DNA of 64,000 nucleotides from JARKPK01 sp964631235 (GCA_964631235.1 CAZVZX010000006.1:107577-171576); one strand, 5' to 3'; positions 9,033-18,575 are shown, counted from the first letter of the stretch. Notes: generated from the letters alone by a model not told the origin. Numbers and translations: made by a program.

Positions 9033-9971
9033 TCAACTCACTTCGTTTTGCGCGGCATCGGCAGCGCCGTTATCTTCGCTCGCACCGCGCCATAGGCCGA
9101 GCCGGCGGAGCTTGTCGCGGCATTCGTCGCGTTCGCGGCAACGGCTCAGGCCGGCCCAACTCGGATCACCGGCGGTGGCGAAGGCCGCATCGTCGGCCGG
9201 CAGCGCGCCGGCGGCGGCCAACCGCGCAATCACGCCGCAATCCAAGCGGCTCAGCCGCATCGCTCCGAGCCGATAGTCCTCAAACGCCTCCCAGGCCAAG
9301 GGGAAGAGAGGACGAACAATCTCGCAGCCGATCACGGAGGCATATTGCCGAATCTCCCACTGAGCATGCTCATCCATCCGCAGTTGAAGGAAGTGCAGCA
9401 AGTTGTGCAGATCGATCTTCCAATACGCCTCGGTATAGGTCGAAAGCGGAAGGTCTTTTCTTGCCTGCTCGCGTGCGATGCCGGCTTCGAGTCGTCGGCG
9501 ATAAACATCGCGCGCATGGGCATGCAGTTCGGTTTCGGCCTGGGAAAGCTGTCGGCCGATCTCGGGATCAACCGTGCCCTCACTGCCCTGCCGATTGCTT
9601 GCGGCCTGCTTCCGCCACTGATCGGGTTCGGTGCGGTGGGCGGCGTCGATCGCCACCGAGTAGCGAGTGCTGTATTCGTTGACCGAAGCCATCCGATGGC
9701 GGATCCACTGCCGCCAGCAGTCCATCGGCACGCGCACCAACAGTTTGACCTCGCACATTTCAAACGGCGTGGTGTGGTCGTGCCGCATTAGGTAGCGGAT
9801 CAGCGTACGATCATCGGAAACCTGTTTCGTCCCCGCTCCATAGCTTACTCGGGCGGCCTGCACGATCGCTGCGTCGTCGCCCATGGCATCGACCAAGCAG
9901 ACAAACCCCTCGTCGAGAACGGGGATCTTCTTCCAGCGGAGCGATTCGACGACTGCGGCATTGCTCAACAT
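9033..9971 (-). CDS. thyX: FAD-dependent thymidylate synthase ThyX
   Basis: Makes dTMP from dUMP with methylenetetrahydrofolate as carbon donor and FAD/NAD(P)H as reductant. The diagnostic ThyX signature is present at ~91-104: RHRMASVNEYSTRY (Arg91-His92-Arg93, Ser96, Ser101, Arg103). Other family features are RVSYGAGTK near 41-49, LMRHDHTTPFE at 61-71 and KIDLHNLLHFLQLRMDEHAQWEIR, split here as DLHNLLHFLQLR and HAQWEIR. At 312 residues it is longer than typical ThyX (220-260) because of an inserted charged segment around 110-150 and a C-terminal extension of ~60 residues (Ala- and Arg-rich), whose function is unknown. It is divergent from the ABC transporter cluster. Confidence 0.94.
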   Translation of the reverse strand: MLSNAAVVESLRWKKIPVLDEGFVCLVDAMGDDAAIVQAARVSYGAGTKQVSDDRTLIRYLMRHDHTTPFEMCEVKLLVRVPMDCWRQWIRHRMASVNEYSTRYSVAIDAAHRTEPDQWRKQAASNRQGSEGTVDPEIGRQLSQAETELHAHARDVYRRRLEAGIAREQARKDLPLSTYTEAYWKIDLHNLLHFLQLRMDEHAQWEIRQYASVIGCEIVRPLFPLAWEAFEDYRLGAMRLSRLDCGVIARLAAAGALPADDAAFATAGDPSWAGLSRCRERDECRDKLRRLGLWRGASEDNGAADAAQNEVS

Positions 9972-10459
9972 GGGCGGCCCTCATCTGATTCTTGCGATTG
10001 CCGACGAGTATTCTACCGCGGTCGCGATCGGCGGACAGGGGCTTGCAGCAACGCAGCCCCTCGCCACACAGCGCGACGGCACCCCACAGGTCCGCGCCGC
10101 TTGTCGGCGGCCAACGTCACGGATATAGTGAGTCGGAGGGCCTTTTCGCGCGCGGCTAACCCGCCGATGCTCTCCCCCGGCACAGGCGGGCGTTTCGGCC
10201 GAAGCAACCGCAGAAAACGGAAAGCAGTTCAAACCGGGACTGCACCCAAAAAAGTTGCTTCGCTGCGCCAGCGGCTGCCTCCGCAATGGTCCAGAGCCAT
10301 TCGGCCAGACTCGCCGGGCGCGGCAACGACGGGCCGATTCGCCGGTTTCGGCAGTCGAGGCGAGCGTCGTTGTGAGGTTTCGGTTAGCCGATCGCCTTTG
10401 CCTGAACCAATCGCTGTTCTCTTGCGTATCTGCGGATAGTTCCAACCTTCTCATCGAGA
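9972..10459. other. Divergent intergenic region, thyX to ABC cluster
   Basis: About 490 bases without a supported gene. It contains one copy of the dispersed 100-bp repeat (10206-10304). No clear promoter pair was recognised. Confidence 0.6.
10206..10304 (+). repeat. Dispersed intergenic repeat, copy 1
   Basis: Copy of a ~100-bp element. In this orientation it begins AACCGCAGAAAACGGAAAGC, carries the core GTTCAAACCGGGACTGCAC, then AGTTGCTTCG and a tail with CCGCAATGG. The left arm (AAGCAGTT) and right arm (AGTTGCTT) can still pair using G-T wobbles although both differ from other copies, which suggests the hairpin matters. It lies ~155 bases upstream of the ABC ATPase gene on the same strand. 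Confidence 0.8.
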
Positions 10460-11350
10460 ATGCCGATGTCTGCCGAAGTCGTCATCGAAACCCGCAGTCT
10501 GACCAAGGTTTATCGCGATTTTTGGGGTCGCCGAAAGGTCGAGGCGCTCAAGGCGCTCGATTTAGAGGTCCGCCGGGGCGAAATCTTCGGGCTGCTCGGG
10601 CCCAACGGCTCGGGCAAAACCACGACGATCAAGCTGATTCTCGGGTTGCTCTTCCCCACCAATGGCGAAGCGCTGGTTTTCGGCCGCCCCGCTGGCGATG
10701 TCGAAAAGAACGCGAGGATCGGCTACCTGCCCGAGGAATCCTATCTTTACCGCTTCCTCAATGCGGAGGAAACGCTCGATTTCTACGCGAGACTGTTTCG
10801 GCTGCCGCGGGCCGTCCGACGCCAACGCGTGTTCGATCTGATCGAACAGGTGGGCTTGCAGCGGGCAAAACGGCGGCAACTGCGAGAATACAGCAAAGGA
10901 ATGACGCGGCGGATCGGCCTGGCCCAAGCGCTGATCAACGATCCGGAGCTGCTTTTGCTCGACGAACCGACCACCGGGCTCGATCCGATCGGCATCCGCG
11001 AAATGAAAGACCTGATCCTGCATCTGCGAGAGCAGGGCAAAACAATCCTGATGTGCAGCCATCGGCTCGACGACGTGCAAGACGTTTGCGACCGCATCGC
11101 CATCTTGCACCAGGGAGAGCTGAAAGAGCTGGGACGGGTTGATGCCTTGTTGAAGGTCCGCGATATGACGGAAATCCGCGCCACCGGCCTAAGCGAGGAA
11201 GCGAAAGAGGAGATTCGCCAGGTGATCGCCAAACACGGCGCACAACTGCTCTCGTGCGATAACCCGACGGCAACGCTCGAAGAACTATTCGTCAAGATCA
11301 TCCGCGAGAGTGAAGAGCACCCGGGGCGTCGCGTGCGAGGAGTGGCCTGA
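10460..11350 (+). CDS. ABC transporter ATP-binding protein
   Basis: Cytoplasmic ATPase of an ABC-2 type exporter. It has Walker A GPNGSGKT at 47-54, signature-like YSKGMTRR near 143 (C-loop variant SKGM), Walker B LLLLDEPTTGLDP near 163 and switch-histidine segment ILMCSHRLDDV. The ~80-residue C-terminal extension is as seen in drug/lipid or gliding-type (Gld/Nos-like) exporter ATPases. ATG 10460 is chosen; a second ATG lies two codons later. The permease gene starts two bases after the stop and the next gene overlaps the permease stop, so the three form one operon. The substrate is unknown. Confidence 0.9.
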   Translation: MPMSAEVVIETRSLTKVYRDFWGRRKVEALKALDLEVRRGEIFGLLGPNGSGKTTTIKLILGLLFPTNGEALVFGRPAGDVEKNARIGYLPEESYLYRFLNAEETLDFYARLFRLPRAVRRQRVFDLIEQVGLQRAKRRQLREYSKGMTRRIGLAQALINDPELLLLDEPTTGLDPIGIREMKDLILHLREQGKTILMCSHRLDDVQDVCDRIAILHQGELKELGRVDALLKVRDMTEIRATGLSEEAKEEIRQVIAKHGAQLLSCDNPTATLEELFVKIIRESEEHPGRRVRGVA

Positions 11351-11352
11351 CG

Positions 11353-13203
11353 ATGGTGCTCGAATCCTATCATTCCGTGAGCTTCGCCGAATGGATCGGC
11401 CCGGCCGCCTGGGTGTGGCTGATCGCGGTGTTCGCGTTGTTGATCGGCTTCTCCCTGCTGCGCTGGCTCTTGGCCGTGCTGCGGCAGGGACCGGCCGCGG
11501 GAACGCGAAGCACGATGACTTTCCTTCTGGCGGCGGCGGCCGATCTCGTGCTGCTATCGCCGCGGCGAACGCTGGCCCTGGCCGGCCTGACGATCAAGGA
11601 ATCGATCCGTCGGCGGATCGTCATCGTCTTCGCCGTGTTTTTGATTCTAGTGGCGTTCGCCGGGTGGTTTCTCGACCCCGGGAGCAATCAGCCCGCGAGG
11701 CTCTATCTGAGCTTCGTTCTGACGACGACCAGCTACCTGGTGCTGTTGCTGACCGTGTTTCTTTCGGCATTGAGTCTGCCGACCGACATCCGCAATCATA
11801 CGATTCATACGGTGGTGACAAAGCCGGTTCGGCCCAGCGAAATCGTCCTGGGCCGCGTGCTCGGGTTTTCTGCCGTGGGCACCCTGTTGCTGGGGTTGAT
11901 GGCGGCCATCAGCTACGTGTTTGTGTTGCGCGGGCTCGACCACGAGCATGGTTTCAGCGCGGCCGCCCGCGAGCAGCTTGCCGTTCTGTGGCGCGAGGCG
12001 CGTCGCGGCGATTCGACCGCCGGAATCGCCGTTTCGACCGACCGCGTGCAGAACCATCGGCACACAGTCTATTTCGATCCGGCCCAAGAAACGGTGGACG
12101 ATCAGGGCGTCCGCCGCGGCACCATTCGAACCGACACGGAGAACGGGCACGATCACGAAATCCGCTATCTCGTGCCCGCCGATGGCGAACCGCAGTTTTC
12201 GTGCGGCCCGCCGGAAAACCACCTGTTGGCTCGCGTGCCGATCTACGGAAAACTGCGATTCAAGGATCGAGCGGGCAAAGACGCCGAGAAGGGCGTCAAC
12301 GTCGGCGACGAATGGACCTACCGCAGCTACATTCAGGGCGGCAGCTTGGCGGCGGCGATCTGGACCTTCGAGAACCTTCGGGAAGAACAATTCCCCGATG
12401 GGTTGCCGGTGGAAATGACCCTCGGTGTGTTCCGCACGCATAAGGGCGACATCGAAAAGGGCGTACCCGGCAGCCTTTCGGTGCGCAACCCCGTCACGGG
12501 CGATGAAGCCCATGTGCGCACCTTCGCCTCGCGCGAGTTTCAAACGGACTTGCAGGTGATTCCCTTAGAGTTTCAAACCGGCGACGGTCGCACAATCAAC
12601 TTATTCCGCGACATGGTGGCCGACGGAACGCTGGAAATTTGGCTTCGCTGCGTGGCGCCGCAGCAATATTTCGGCGCGGGCCAGGCCGACTTGTACCTGC
12701 GGGCCCGCGACGCTTCGTTCGCCATGAACTTCGTCAAAGGCTTCGCGGGAATCTGGCTGCAAATGGTGCTGATCACCGGCTTCGGGGTGCTGTTCAGCAC
12801 GTTCCTCAGCGGACCGATCGCCATTTTGGCCACCGGCGGCGCACTGTTGGGAGGCTTGTTCAGCGACTTCCTCTACCAGCTTTCGCAGCACAAAGTGTAC
12901 GGCGGCGGCCCGATCGAAGCGATGATTCGGCTGGTGACGCAACAGAATGTCGTTTCCGAGCTGCCGCCCACCGCGCAAACGACGGTGGCCCAAATGCTCG
13001 ACAAGGCGGCTGAGCAGTGGATGTGGCTGATCTGGCACCTGCTGCCCGACTTCCGCGTGCTCAGTTTCTCGGATCACGTGGCCTACGGATTCGACATTTC
13101 CTGGGGTCTTTTGGCGATGGCGATTTGCCAAACGCTGGCCTATGTCGGTCCGGCCTTCGTGTTGGCGTATGTCTTCTTGAAATCCCGCGAGTTGGCTCAA
13201 TGA
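11353..13203 (+). CDS. ABC-2 type permease with large extracytoplasmic domain
   Basis: Membrane partner of the preceding ATPase. There are hydrophobic segments near residues 16-45, 85-110, 118-140 and 165-195, then a long polar region (~200-465) and a second membrane block (~470-515, ~570-610). The polar region (motifs such as NHRHTVYFDPAQE and VPIYGKLRFKDR) looks like an extracytoplasmic beta-rich domain inserted into an ABC-2 permease. The transmembrane region TDIRNHTIHTVVTKPVRPSEIVLGR is typical of NosY/Gld-like ABC-2 permeases, read in two parts. It starts two bases after the ATPase stop and its TGA overlaps the next ATG (ATGA), so expression is coupled. 616 residues; substrate unknown. 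Confidence 0.85.
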   Translation: MVLESYHSVSFAEWIGPAAWVWLIAVFALLIGFSLLRWLLAVLRQGPAAGTRSTMTFLLAAAADLVLLSPRRTLALAGLTIKESIRRRIVIVFAVFLILVAFAGWFLDPGSNQPARLYLSFVLTTTSYLVLLLTVFLSALSLPTDIRNHTIHTVVTKPVRPSEIVLGRVLGFSAVGTLLLGLMAAISYVFVLRGLDHEHGFSAAAREQLAVLWREARRGDSTAGIAVSTDRVQNHRHTVYFDPAQETVDDQGVRRGTIRTDTENGHDHEIRYLVPADGEPQFSCGPPENHLLARVPIYGKLRFKDRAGKDAEKGVNVGDEWTYRSYIQGGSLAAAIWTFENLREEQFPDGLPVEMTLGVFRTHKGDIEKGVPGSLSVRNPVTGDEAHVRTFASREFQTDLQVIPLEFQTGDGRTINLFRDMVADGTLEIWLRCVAPQQYFGAGQADLYLRARDASFAMNFVKGFAGIWLQMVLITGFGVLFSTFLSGPIAILATGGALLGGLFSDFLYQLSQHKVYGGGPIEAMIRLVTQQNVVSELPPTAQTTVAQMLDKAAEQWMWLIWHLLPDFRVLSFSDHVAYGFDISWGLLAMAICQTLAYVGPAFVLAYVFLKSRELAQ

Positions 13204-14726
13204 ACCCTCGTCGGCTGCTGCTGCGGAAGATGATTTACGTGGGACTGATGATCCCGCTGGTGCTGCTTTTGGCGGTGCTGGGCATGCCGGCGGCGCCGGG
13301 AGCGAAGGGCGCGCCGGGATCGCCCGGCGGGGTGCTGGCCCGTCTCCGCGAGCAGCACGAACTAAGCCCGACCACCCTCGGCGATATCGATCCGACCAGC
13401 GAAACGCTCAAACTGGCCACGTTGGGGCTGCGCGGCGTCGCTTCGACGATCCTTTGGGAAAAAGCCAACAGCTACAAGGCGAAGAAAGATTGGACCAACC
13501 TGGCGGCCACGCTCGAACAGCTCTCCAAGTTCCAACCGAACTTCGTTTCCGTGTGGCGATTCCAAAGCTGGAACCTTTCGTACAATGTCTCGGTCGAGTT
13601 CGACGACTATCGCGATCGCTATCATTGGGTGATCCGCGGACTGAACTATCTCGACAAAGGCATCCGATACAATCGCAACGAGGCGATCCTGGTTTGGGAC
13701 TCGGCCTACTTCGTTCAGCACAAGATCGGCCGCTCGGACGAACGGGTGCAGTTCCGGCGGTTGTTCAAACAGGACGACGACTTCCACGGATCGCGGCCGA
13801 TGGCCCGTCGCGATAGTTGGCTGGTGGCCAAAGAACGGTTCGAAGACTGTTTGGAAGTGGTCGATCGCGGGGGCCGAATGCGCGGCACGCCCCTGCTCTA
13901 TCGCTCGAATCCGGCGATGGCGCAAATGGGCTACGCCGAGGCGATCGAGAAGGAAGGCACGTTCGGAGAAGTCGCCCGGCGCGAGTGGAAACAGGCAGGC
14001 GACGAGTGGCAGGCCTTCGGGTCGATCGACCTGCCGCGAACCGGAACCGAAGGCACCATGCGGCTGAACGATTACGAACCGCGGCTGGAACAGCGAAAAG
14101 CCCTCGCCGAAGAACTCGACGCCTTGGACCCCGGTTTGCGCGAGCGGCTGCGGCAAGAGAAGCTGGCCGCACTGACCGACGAACAGCGAAAGGCCTTGGA
14201 AACCCCGCCGGAGAAGCGCAGCACGCGCCAGATGGACCTTGCGGCCCAGGCCGAGGCCTCGATCAAGGTCGACCACAACGAGCAAGCCCGCCGCATCCGC
14301 GGCGAGAACCGCCGCAAGGCCCTCGATTTGGCAAAACAGATCGACGCACTCGACGATGAATTGCACTCGCTGCGCAGCTCGCGCGGCATCGTCAATTTCG
14401 AGTATTGGCGGCTTCGCGCGGCCTTCGAGCAGGAAGCCGACACCGTTGATGCCCGCGAGGCGATCTATCGCGGTCAGCAGGCGCTGGCCGAAACCGATCT
14501 AGTGGCCGCTAAGCGGCTATACGAGGCCGGGCTGCTCAAGTGGCGACAAGTGCTCGATCGCTATCCGCAATTGCTCGCCGATGAGAACACGCGATCGATC
14601 ACCGTTGACGACCTGGGAGAGGTGATCGACGAATACCGTCGCGTGTTGAAGCTGCTCGACGAACCATTCCCGGAGAAGTTCGTCTTGCAGGACGTGCTCA
14701 ATTATCATCAACAAGAAAACCAATAA
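13200..14726 (+). CDS. Membrane-anchored TPR/coiled-coil protein of the ABC operon
   Basis: A 508-residue protein beginning at ATG 13200, which overlaps the permease stop (ATGA). One N-terminal membrane segment (MIYVGLMIPLVLLLAVLG) is followed by a Gly/Pro/Ala-rich linker and a region with paired helices and conserved aromatic positions (LEQLSKFQPNFVSVWRFQSW, NLSYNVSVEFDDYRDRYHWV), resembling TPR-like repeats. The C-terminal half is strongly charged and probably coiled coil (QARRIRGENRRKALDLAKQ). Similar three-gene sets occur in planctomycetes; the third protein is usually hypothetical. It probably works with the ATPase and permease, for example as a periplasmic or scaffold component, but this is inference. 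Confidence 0.7.
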   Translation: MNPRRLLLRKMIYVGLMIPLVLLLAVLGMPAAPGAKGAPGSPGGVLARLREQHELSPTTLGDIDPTSETLKLATLGLRGVASTILWEKANSYKAKKDWTNLAATLEQLSKFQPNFVSVWRFQSWNLSYNVSVEFDDYRDRYHWVIRGLNYLDKGIRYNRNEAILVWDSAYFVQHKIGRSDERVQFRRLFKQDDDFHGSRPMARRDSWLVAKERFEDCLEVVDRGGRMRGTPLLYRSNPAMAQMGYAEAIEKEGTFGEVARREWKQAGDEWQAFGSIDLPRTGTEGTMRLNDYEPRLEQRKALAEELDALDPGLRERLRQEKLAALTDEQRKALETPPEKRSTRQMDLAAQAEASIKVDHNEQARRIRGENRRKALDLAKQIDALDDELHSLRSSRGIVNFEYWRLRAAFEQEADTVDAREAIYRGQQALAETDLVAAKRLYEAGLLKWRQVLDRYPQLLADENTRSITVDDLGEVIDEYRRVLKLLDEPFPEKFVLQDVLNYHQQENQ

Positions 14727-14730
14727 GCGA

Positions 14731-14829
14731 GAAAATAGTCCGACACAATTGCAAAATCGGCCGCGGGGGCAACGAAGCGGCTATCTTGCGGGCAGTCCCC
14801 GTTTAGACTGCTTTCCGTTCTTCGCGGTT
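14731..14829 (-). repeat. Dispersed intergenic repeat, copy 2
   Basis: Copy in reverse orientation. On the minus strand it reads AACCGCGAAGAACGGAAAGC, then AAACGGGGACTGCCCGCAAG, AGCCGCTTCGTTGC, and the tail block GCAATTGTGTCGGACTATTT. It lies between the 3' end of the ABC operon and the 3' end of the convergent polyferredoxin gene. Confidence 0.85.
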
Positions 14830-14883
14830 TCGTTCAGGGTCGCCATTGTCCCGAAAGGTCGCTCAGGACTGCGCGACGGGCGT

Positions 14884-16986
14884 CTACTTCACAAAGTCGG
14901 GCAGGTAGGTGTCGGCCGGCGGGCTCGAAGAGGGCCGGTCGCTCGCGCTGCGGCGGAGCTCGGCATACGAGCCGGTTTCGATGCGATCGTCGTTGCCGCC
15001 GCCCGCCTCGACGCGAATCGCCGACCGGTCGAGCAGCATTTCGCGGACCACATTGACGCTGAAACACCGGTTCTCGCACTGTCCGCAACCGACGCAGCGA
15101 TCAGCGAGAACGACCGGCGCCAAAAAGCCGGTGTCCTCGATGGGGCGGCCCTCGTCGTCGAACTCGGTGCCGACGCGAACGAACTCGATCGCCCGATAGC
15201 CCGCCCGTTCGCACTGATCGACGCAGTGGCGGCACTCGCCGCGGCCGGCATACGGCAAGCATGTCGTCCGATCCACCACGGCCAAGCCCAGCCGGGCAAA
15301 GCGCTTTTCGCCGATCGGCAGCGGGCGAATCGCTCCGGTCGGGCAAACCTGTCCGCAGTTGGCGCAGCTCGGCTCGCAACCGGCCCACTCGGCCGCCAGC
15401 CGCGGCGTCCAAAAAGCGTCGAGGCCGAACTCGAAGCCGGTCGGCCACAGGGCGTCGTTCGGGCAGGCTTGGATGCAATGAAAGCAACGCACGCAGGTTT
15501 CAAGGAAAAGCGTTTCCGGCAAGCTTCCCGGCGGACGAACGAGCGATTCCGAACGCCCCCGGCTCGCACCAATCGCCCAACCGCATAGCCCGCCCGCGGC
15601 CCCGCCGGCCAGCACCGCCAGCCATGCTCGACGAGAGCTGCGAACCACCGCCGACGATGCCGACGCAGCCGGATTCTGGGGCATTGCCGCATTCGGCTGG
15701 GCCGCCCCATCCGCGGCGTTCGAATGGGCATCCTCCTGCCTGCTCCAGCGCGGCACGAAGTGGATTGCCCCGGCCGGACACGCTCCGCCGCAGTCTTGGC
15801 AGAAGGTGCAGTCAGCCGAGCGGGTCGCGTAGTCGGGTTCGATCGCATCGAATGCGCAAATCTCTCGGCACTTCCCGCATCGCACACAGCGATGATCAAC
15901 GCGACGCACGCCGACCGAAACCAACGCAGGCAGCGAACAAAGTGCCCCGGTGGGGCAAAGCACGCGGCACCAGAAGCGGCGACCGAACAAGCTCAATCCA
16001 ATCACGCCGAAAAGCGTCAACACCGCGGCCGAATGCGGAAGCGTCCACGAAGGAACCTGATGCCAATCGCGGGCCGCGGCGGTCAACGGGGGCCGCAACA
16101 ACGCCACCGCGCCGCGAGTAACAACCGGAATCGCCGCCACATAGCCCGCGACAACCGTGCCCGTCGCGGCCGCCGCCAAGACCAACGCCAGCAGTCCAAA
16201 CCGCCACCGCCCGCGGCCTGCCCCCTCAACAACGACACCATCACTGCCGCGATTCGGGCGGCGGCCGACAAGCCGGCCCAATCGAGCGATCAGCCCATCG
16301 AAACAGTCGATCAGCGTACCCAGCGGGCAAAAGTAACCGCAGAACATCCGCGGGAACACGGCACACATCACGAACACGGCCGCAGCGAAATAGACGGCTG
16401 CGTTGATTCGTCGCGATGCCAGGGCGGTGGACACTCCAACCAGCGGATCGAGCGAAAGAATCGTCTCGGCAGGCAATCGCTCCTTGTGCAACAAATCGTC
16501 GGCATAGTGGCTCGGCCAAGCGGTCGGATCGCCGGCCGAGAGCGTACAAGGCTGGAAGACTTCGGCCAATTCGTCGAGCCGCGATTTAGCATGGTCATCG
16601 GCCGGCTGGACCGTCAGTTGACCGGCGTCGATTGCGGCAACCAGGAACGGCCCGAACACCCGCGTCCGATCGTTGTCGATCGTGCTGAGGAACACGCGCT
16701 GCCCGGGCCGGGGTGGCAAAGCCGCTTCGTCGGCCTGAAAGACCACTTCGCCGCGCACGGCATCGACGGAAACGGGCGTCCATCCCGGCGACTGCCATAA
16801 CGGATCGGCCGTGTAGGGCCAAGCGACGTAGAAGGTCAATGTCGCAAACAGCAGCACGAAGGCCGCCTGCACCACGCGCCGGCCCGGCGAGGCCAACCAA
16901 CTCGGCCCCAACCGGCGCAACAGGCTGCGCACCCGCCCCTGGCGGGCTGCCGCCCGATGGGCCAGAAACCAATCGAACCGGAGCAT
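14884..16986 (-). CDS. NapH/NapG-like membrane polyferredoxin fusion
   Basis: A 700-residue iron-sulfur membrane protein. An N-terminal membrane segment (~40-58) is followed by an extracytoplasmic domain (~60-180), then a NapH/NosR-like membrane core with CGYFCPLGTLID and CRVLCPTGALCSLPALVSVG. Then come ferredoxin motifs (CVRCGKCREICAFDAIEPD; CTFCQDCGGACPAG). A second half begins with a twin-arginine-like and membrane segment (SRRAWLAVLAGGAAGGLCGW) and continues with NapG-type clusters (CVRCFHCIQACPNDAL, CANCGQVCPTGAI, CRHCVDQCERAGY, CVGCGQCENRC). The architecture is a fusion of NapH-like and NapG-like modules that pass electrons between quinol and periplasmic acceptors. The FMN-binding gene upstream probably works with it, as in NosR-type systems. 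The donor and acceptor are unknown. Confidence 0.85.
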   Translation of the reverse strand: MLRFDWFLAHRAAARQGRVRSLLRRLGPSWLASPGRRVVQAAFVLLFATLTFYVAWPYTADPLWQSPGWTPVSVDAVRGEVVFQADEAALPPRPGQRVFLSTIDNDRTRVFGPFLVAAIDAGQLTVQPADDHAKSRLDELAEVFQPCTLSAGDPTAWPSHYADDLLHKERLPAETILSLDPLVGVSTALASRRINAAVYFAAAVFVMCAVFPRMFCGYFCPLGTLIDCFDGLIARLGRLVGRRPNRGSDGVVVEGAGRGRWRFGLLALVLAAAATGTVVAGYVAAIPVVTRGAVALLRPPLTAAARDWHQVPSWTLPHSAAVLTLFGVIGLSLFGRRFWCRVLCPTGALCSLPALVSVGVRRVDHRCVRCGKCREICAFDAIEPDYATRSADCTFCQDCGGACPAGAIHFVPRWSRQEDAHSNAADGAAQPNAAMPQNPAASASSAVVRSSRRAWLAVLAGGAAGGLCGWAIGASRGRSESLVRPPGSLPETLFLETCVRCFHCIQACPNDALWPTGFEFGLDAFWTPRLAAEWAGCEPSCANCGQVCPTGAIRPLPIGEKRFARLGLAVVDRTTCLPYAGRGECRHCVDQCERAGYRAIEFVRVGTEFDDEGRPIEDTGFLAPVVLADRCVGCGQCENRCFSVNVVREMLLDRSAIRVEAGGGNDDRIETGSYAELRRSASDRPSSSPPADTYLPDFVK

Positions 16987-17090
16987 GATTCTTCGCTCGG
17001 CAGTGGAACGGCGGCGAGGTCACCCCTTCAGCAGCCGCTTTGCATAAGGGAAGGGAGATGTACTGCGATAACCCTTTCGGCTTGGCTCGG

Positions 17091-18575
17091 CTACTTCTTC
17101 ATCGCGGCCGCCAAGGCCTTGGCCGTCGCGTTGACGATCGCATCGGAGGTCAGCGTGGCACCGCTGACGGCATCGATTCCCTTCACCGTTTGCCGTTCGA
17201 CGATCCGCCGCGGGATCTCGGTCATCGAAGCGTAGTACTGTTTCTCCCGATGATCGGTCACCCGAACGGAAACGATGCGGTGATCTTTGACGACCACCTC
17301 GACGTAAACCTCAGCCTCGTAGCCGACGCTCGACGCGCGATAGGTTCCGTCGGGAACCTTGCTCAGGTCGAGCAGTTCGTAGAGCTTGATCGCTTCAGCG
17401 TTGGCGGCCGCACGCCGCTGATTGCGTTCGTAGCGTCCCTTGCCCCGCCCGCTGAACGGCACTTGCATCGCCCGTTGATAGTAGCGCAACGCCTCGGCGT
17501 ATTTGCCGCAAAGGCGGCAGGCGTCGCCGGCATAAAGCAGCGCCACATCGGCATAAGCCCCCGACGCATTGGCTTCGGCGAGCTTCAGCGCGCGATCCAA
17601 CTCGCCCAAATCGGCCCAAAGCTTGATCATGCTGAAGCTCGTGGGCAGCTTCTGGAGCAATTCGACGGCCATCTGCTTGTTGCCCAGCCGCCAGTAGCAT
17701 TCGGCCAAATGCACGCCCCCATCGCTGCCCGGCAGGTCTCCCCGCTGCGCCTGGGCCTGTTGCCACCAAAAGGCGGCTCGAGCGAAATCCTGCAACAAAA
17801 TGAAGTACATCCGCCCCAGCTCGTCCATCGTGCGGCGGCGCGCCTCGGGGCGATCTTGGTTGAGGCTCAGCACGTGATGCATCAATTTGACGCCCTCGCG
17901 CCAGCGGCTTGGGTTCGGATTGATGATGTCCCAAATGTACTGGCCGAGGTAGCGTTGATTATCCCAAACCCTCGGCGGCGGCGACGTCCAATAGAGATCA
18001 AGCGTCTTCGGGTAGTTCAACGCCGTCGATTCGAACCAATCGGGCGGCGTGCGGCCCTGTTGGGCGATGAGCTTTTCCACTTCCTCCTTTGTGCGCGACG
18101 CCGCCGTTCTTGCACCGGCCGACTCGCCTGCTGTTGATCGCCCCGGCTCGCCCGTCGAGCCGCTCGCTTCCCCTGTGCCGCTTGAACCGCCAGTGGTGCC
18201 CGATCCCTCCGAGCCGGCTTTTCCGCCCGCAAGCACCTCCCGGCGGTCGCCTACGGTCAGGGCGGCCACCCGCTCCAACGGGTATGTCCGAGTGAAGGTC
18301 TTGCCGCCGATCTTCGTTTCGATGGAAACGGATTTCTCGTCGCGGGCGACGATTCGGCCTTCGACTTTCGCGCCGCTGAGCAGCTCAACAACGTCCGCTT
18401 TCGCGACAGCAACTCCCGCAACCAACAATACCGCCCAAACTGCCGCGCAGGCGATGGGGGGCAATCGCCAACCGATCCGGCATGCCTCGCGGTCGCGCCG
18501 CTCTTGGCCTGTCTGCCGCGCGGCCGAACGGACGACCTCCACACGAGCAATCATTGAACGAGCTTCTGACGACAT
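17091..18575 (-). CDS. FMN-binding domain protein with TPR region
   Basis: A 494-residue exported or membrane-anchored protein. ATG 18575 follows an AGAGGGA ribosome site. Residues ~38-60 are a signal/anchor segment. Next is a short beta domain (VVELLSGAKVEGRIVARDEK), a Ser/Gly/Thr-rich linker (~110-155) and TPR-like helices (~190-395). The C-terminal ~90 residues form an FMN-binding domain as in RnfG/NqrC/NosR, with the flavinylation-type motif DAVSGATLTSDAIVNA; the second Thr of SGATLT is the family's covalent FMN site. It lies 104 bases upstream of the polyferredoxin gene on the same strand, so both probably form a flavin/Fe-S electron-transfer unit at the membrane. Confidence 0.85.
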   Translation of the reverse strand: MSSEARSMIARVEVVRSAARQTGQERRDREACRIGWRLPPIACAAVWAVLLVAGVAVAKADVVELLSGAKVEGRIVARDEKSVSIETKIGGKTFTRTYPLERVAALTVGDRREVLAGGKAGSEGSGTTGGSSGTGEASGSTGEPGRSTAGESAGARTAASRTKEEVEKLIAQQGRTPPDWFESTALNYPKTLDLYWTSPPPRVWDNQRYLGQYIWDIINPNPSRWREGVKLMHHVLSLNQDRPEARRRTMDELGRMYFILLQDFARAAFWWQQAQAQRGDLPGSDGGVHLAECYWRLGNKQMAVELLQKLPTSFSMIKLWADLGELDRALKLAEANASGAYADVALLYAGDACRLCGKYAEALRYYQRAMQVPFSGRGKGRYERNQRRAAANAEAIKLYELLDLSKVPDGTYRASSVGYEAEVYVEVVVKDHRIVSVRVTDHREKQYYASMTEIPRRIVERQTVKGIDAVSGATLTSDAIVNATAKALAAAMKK

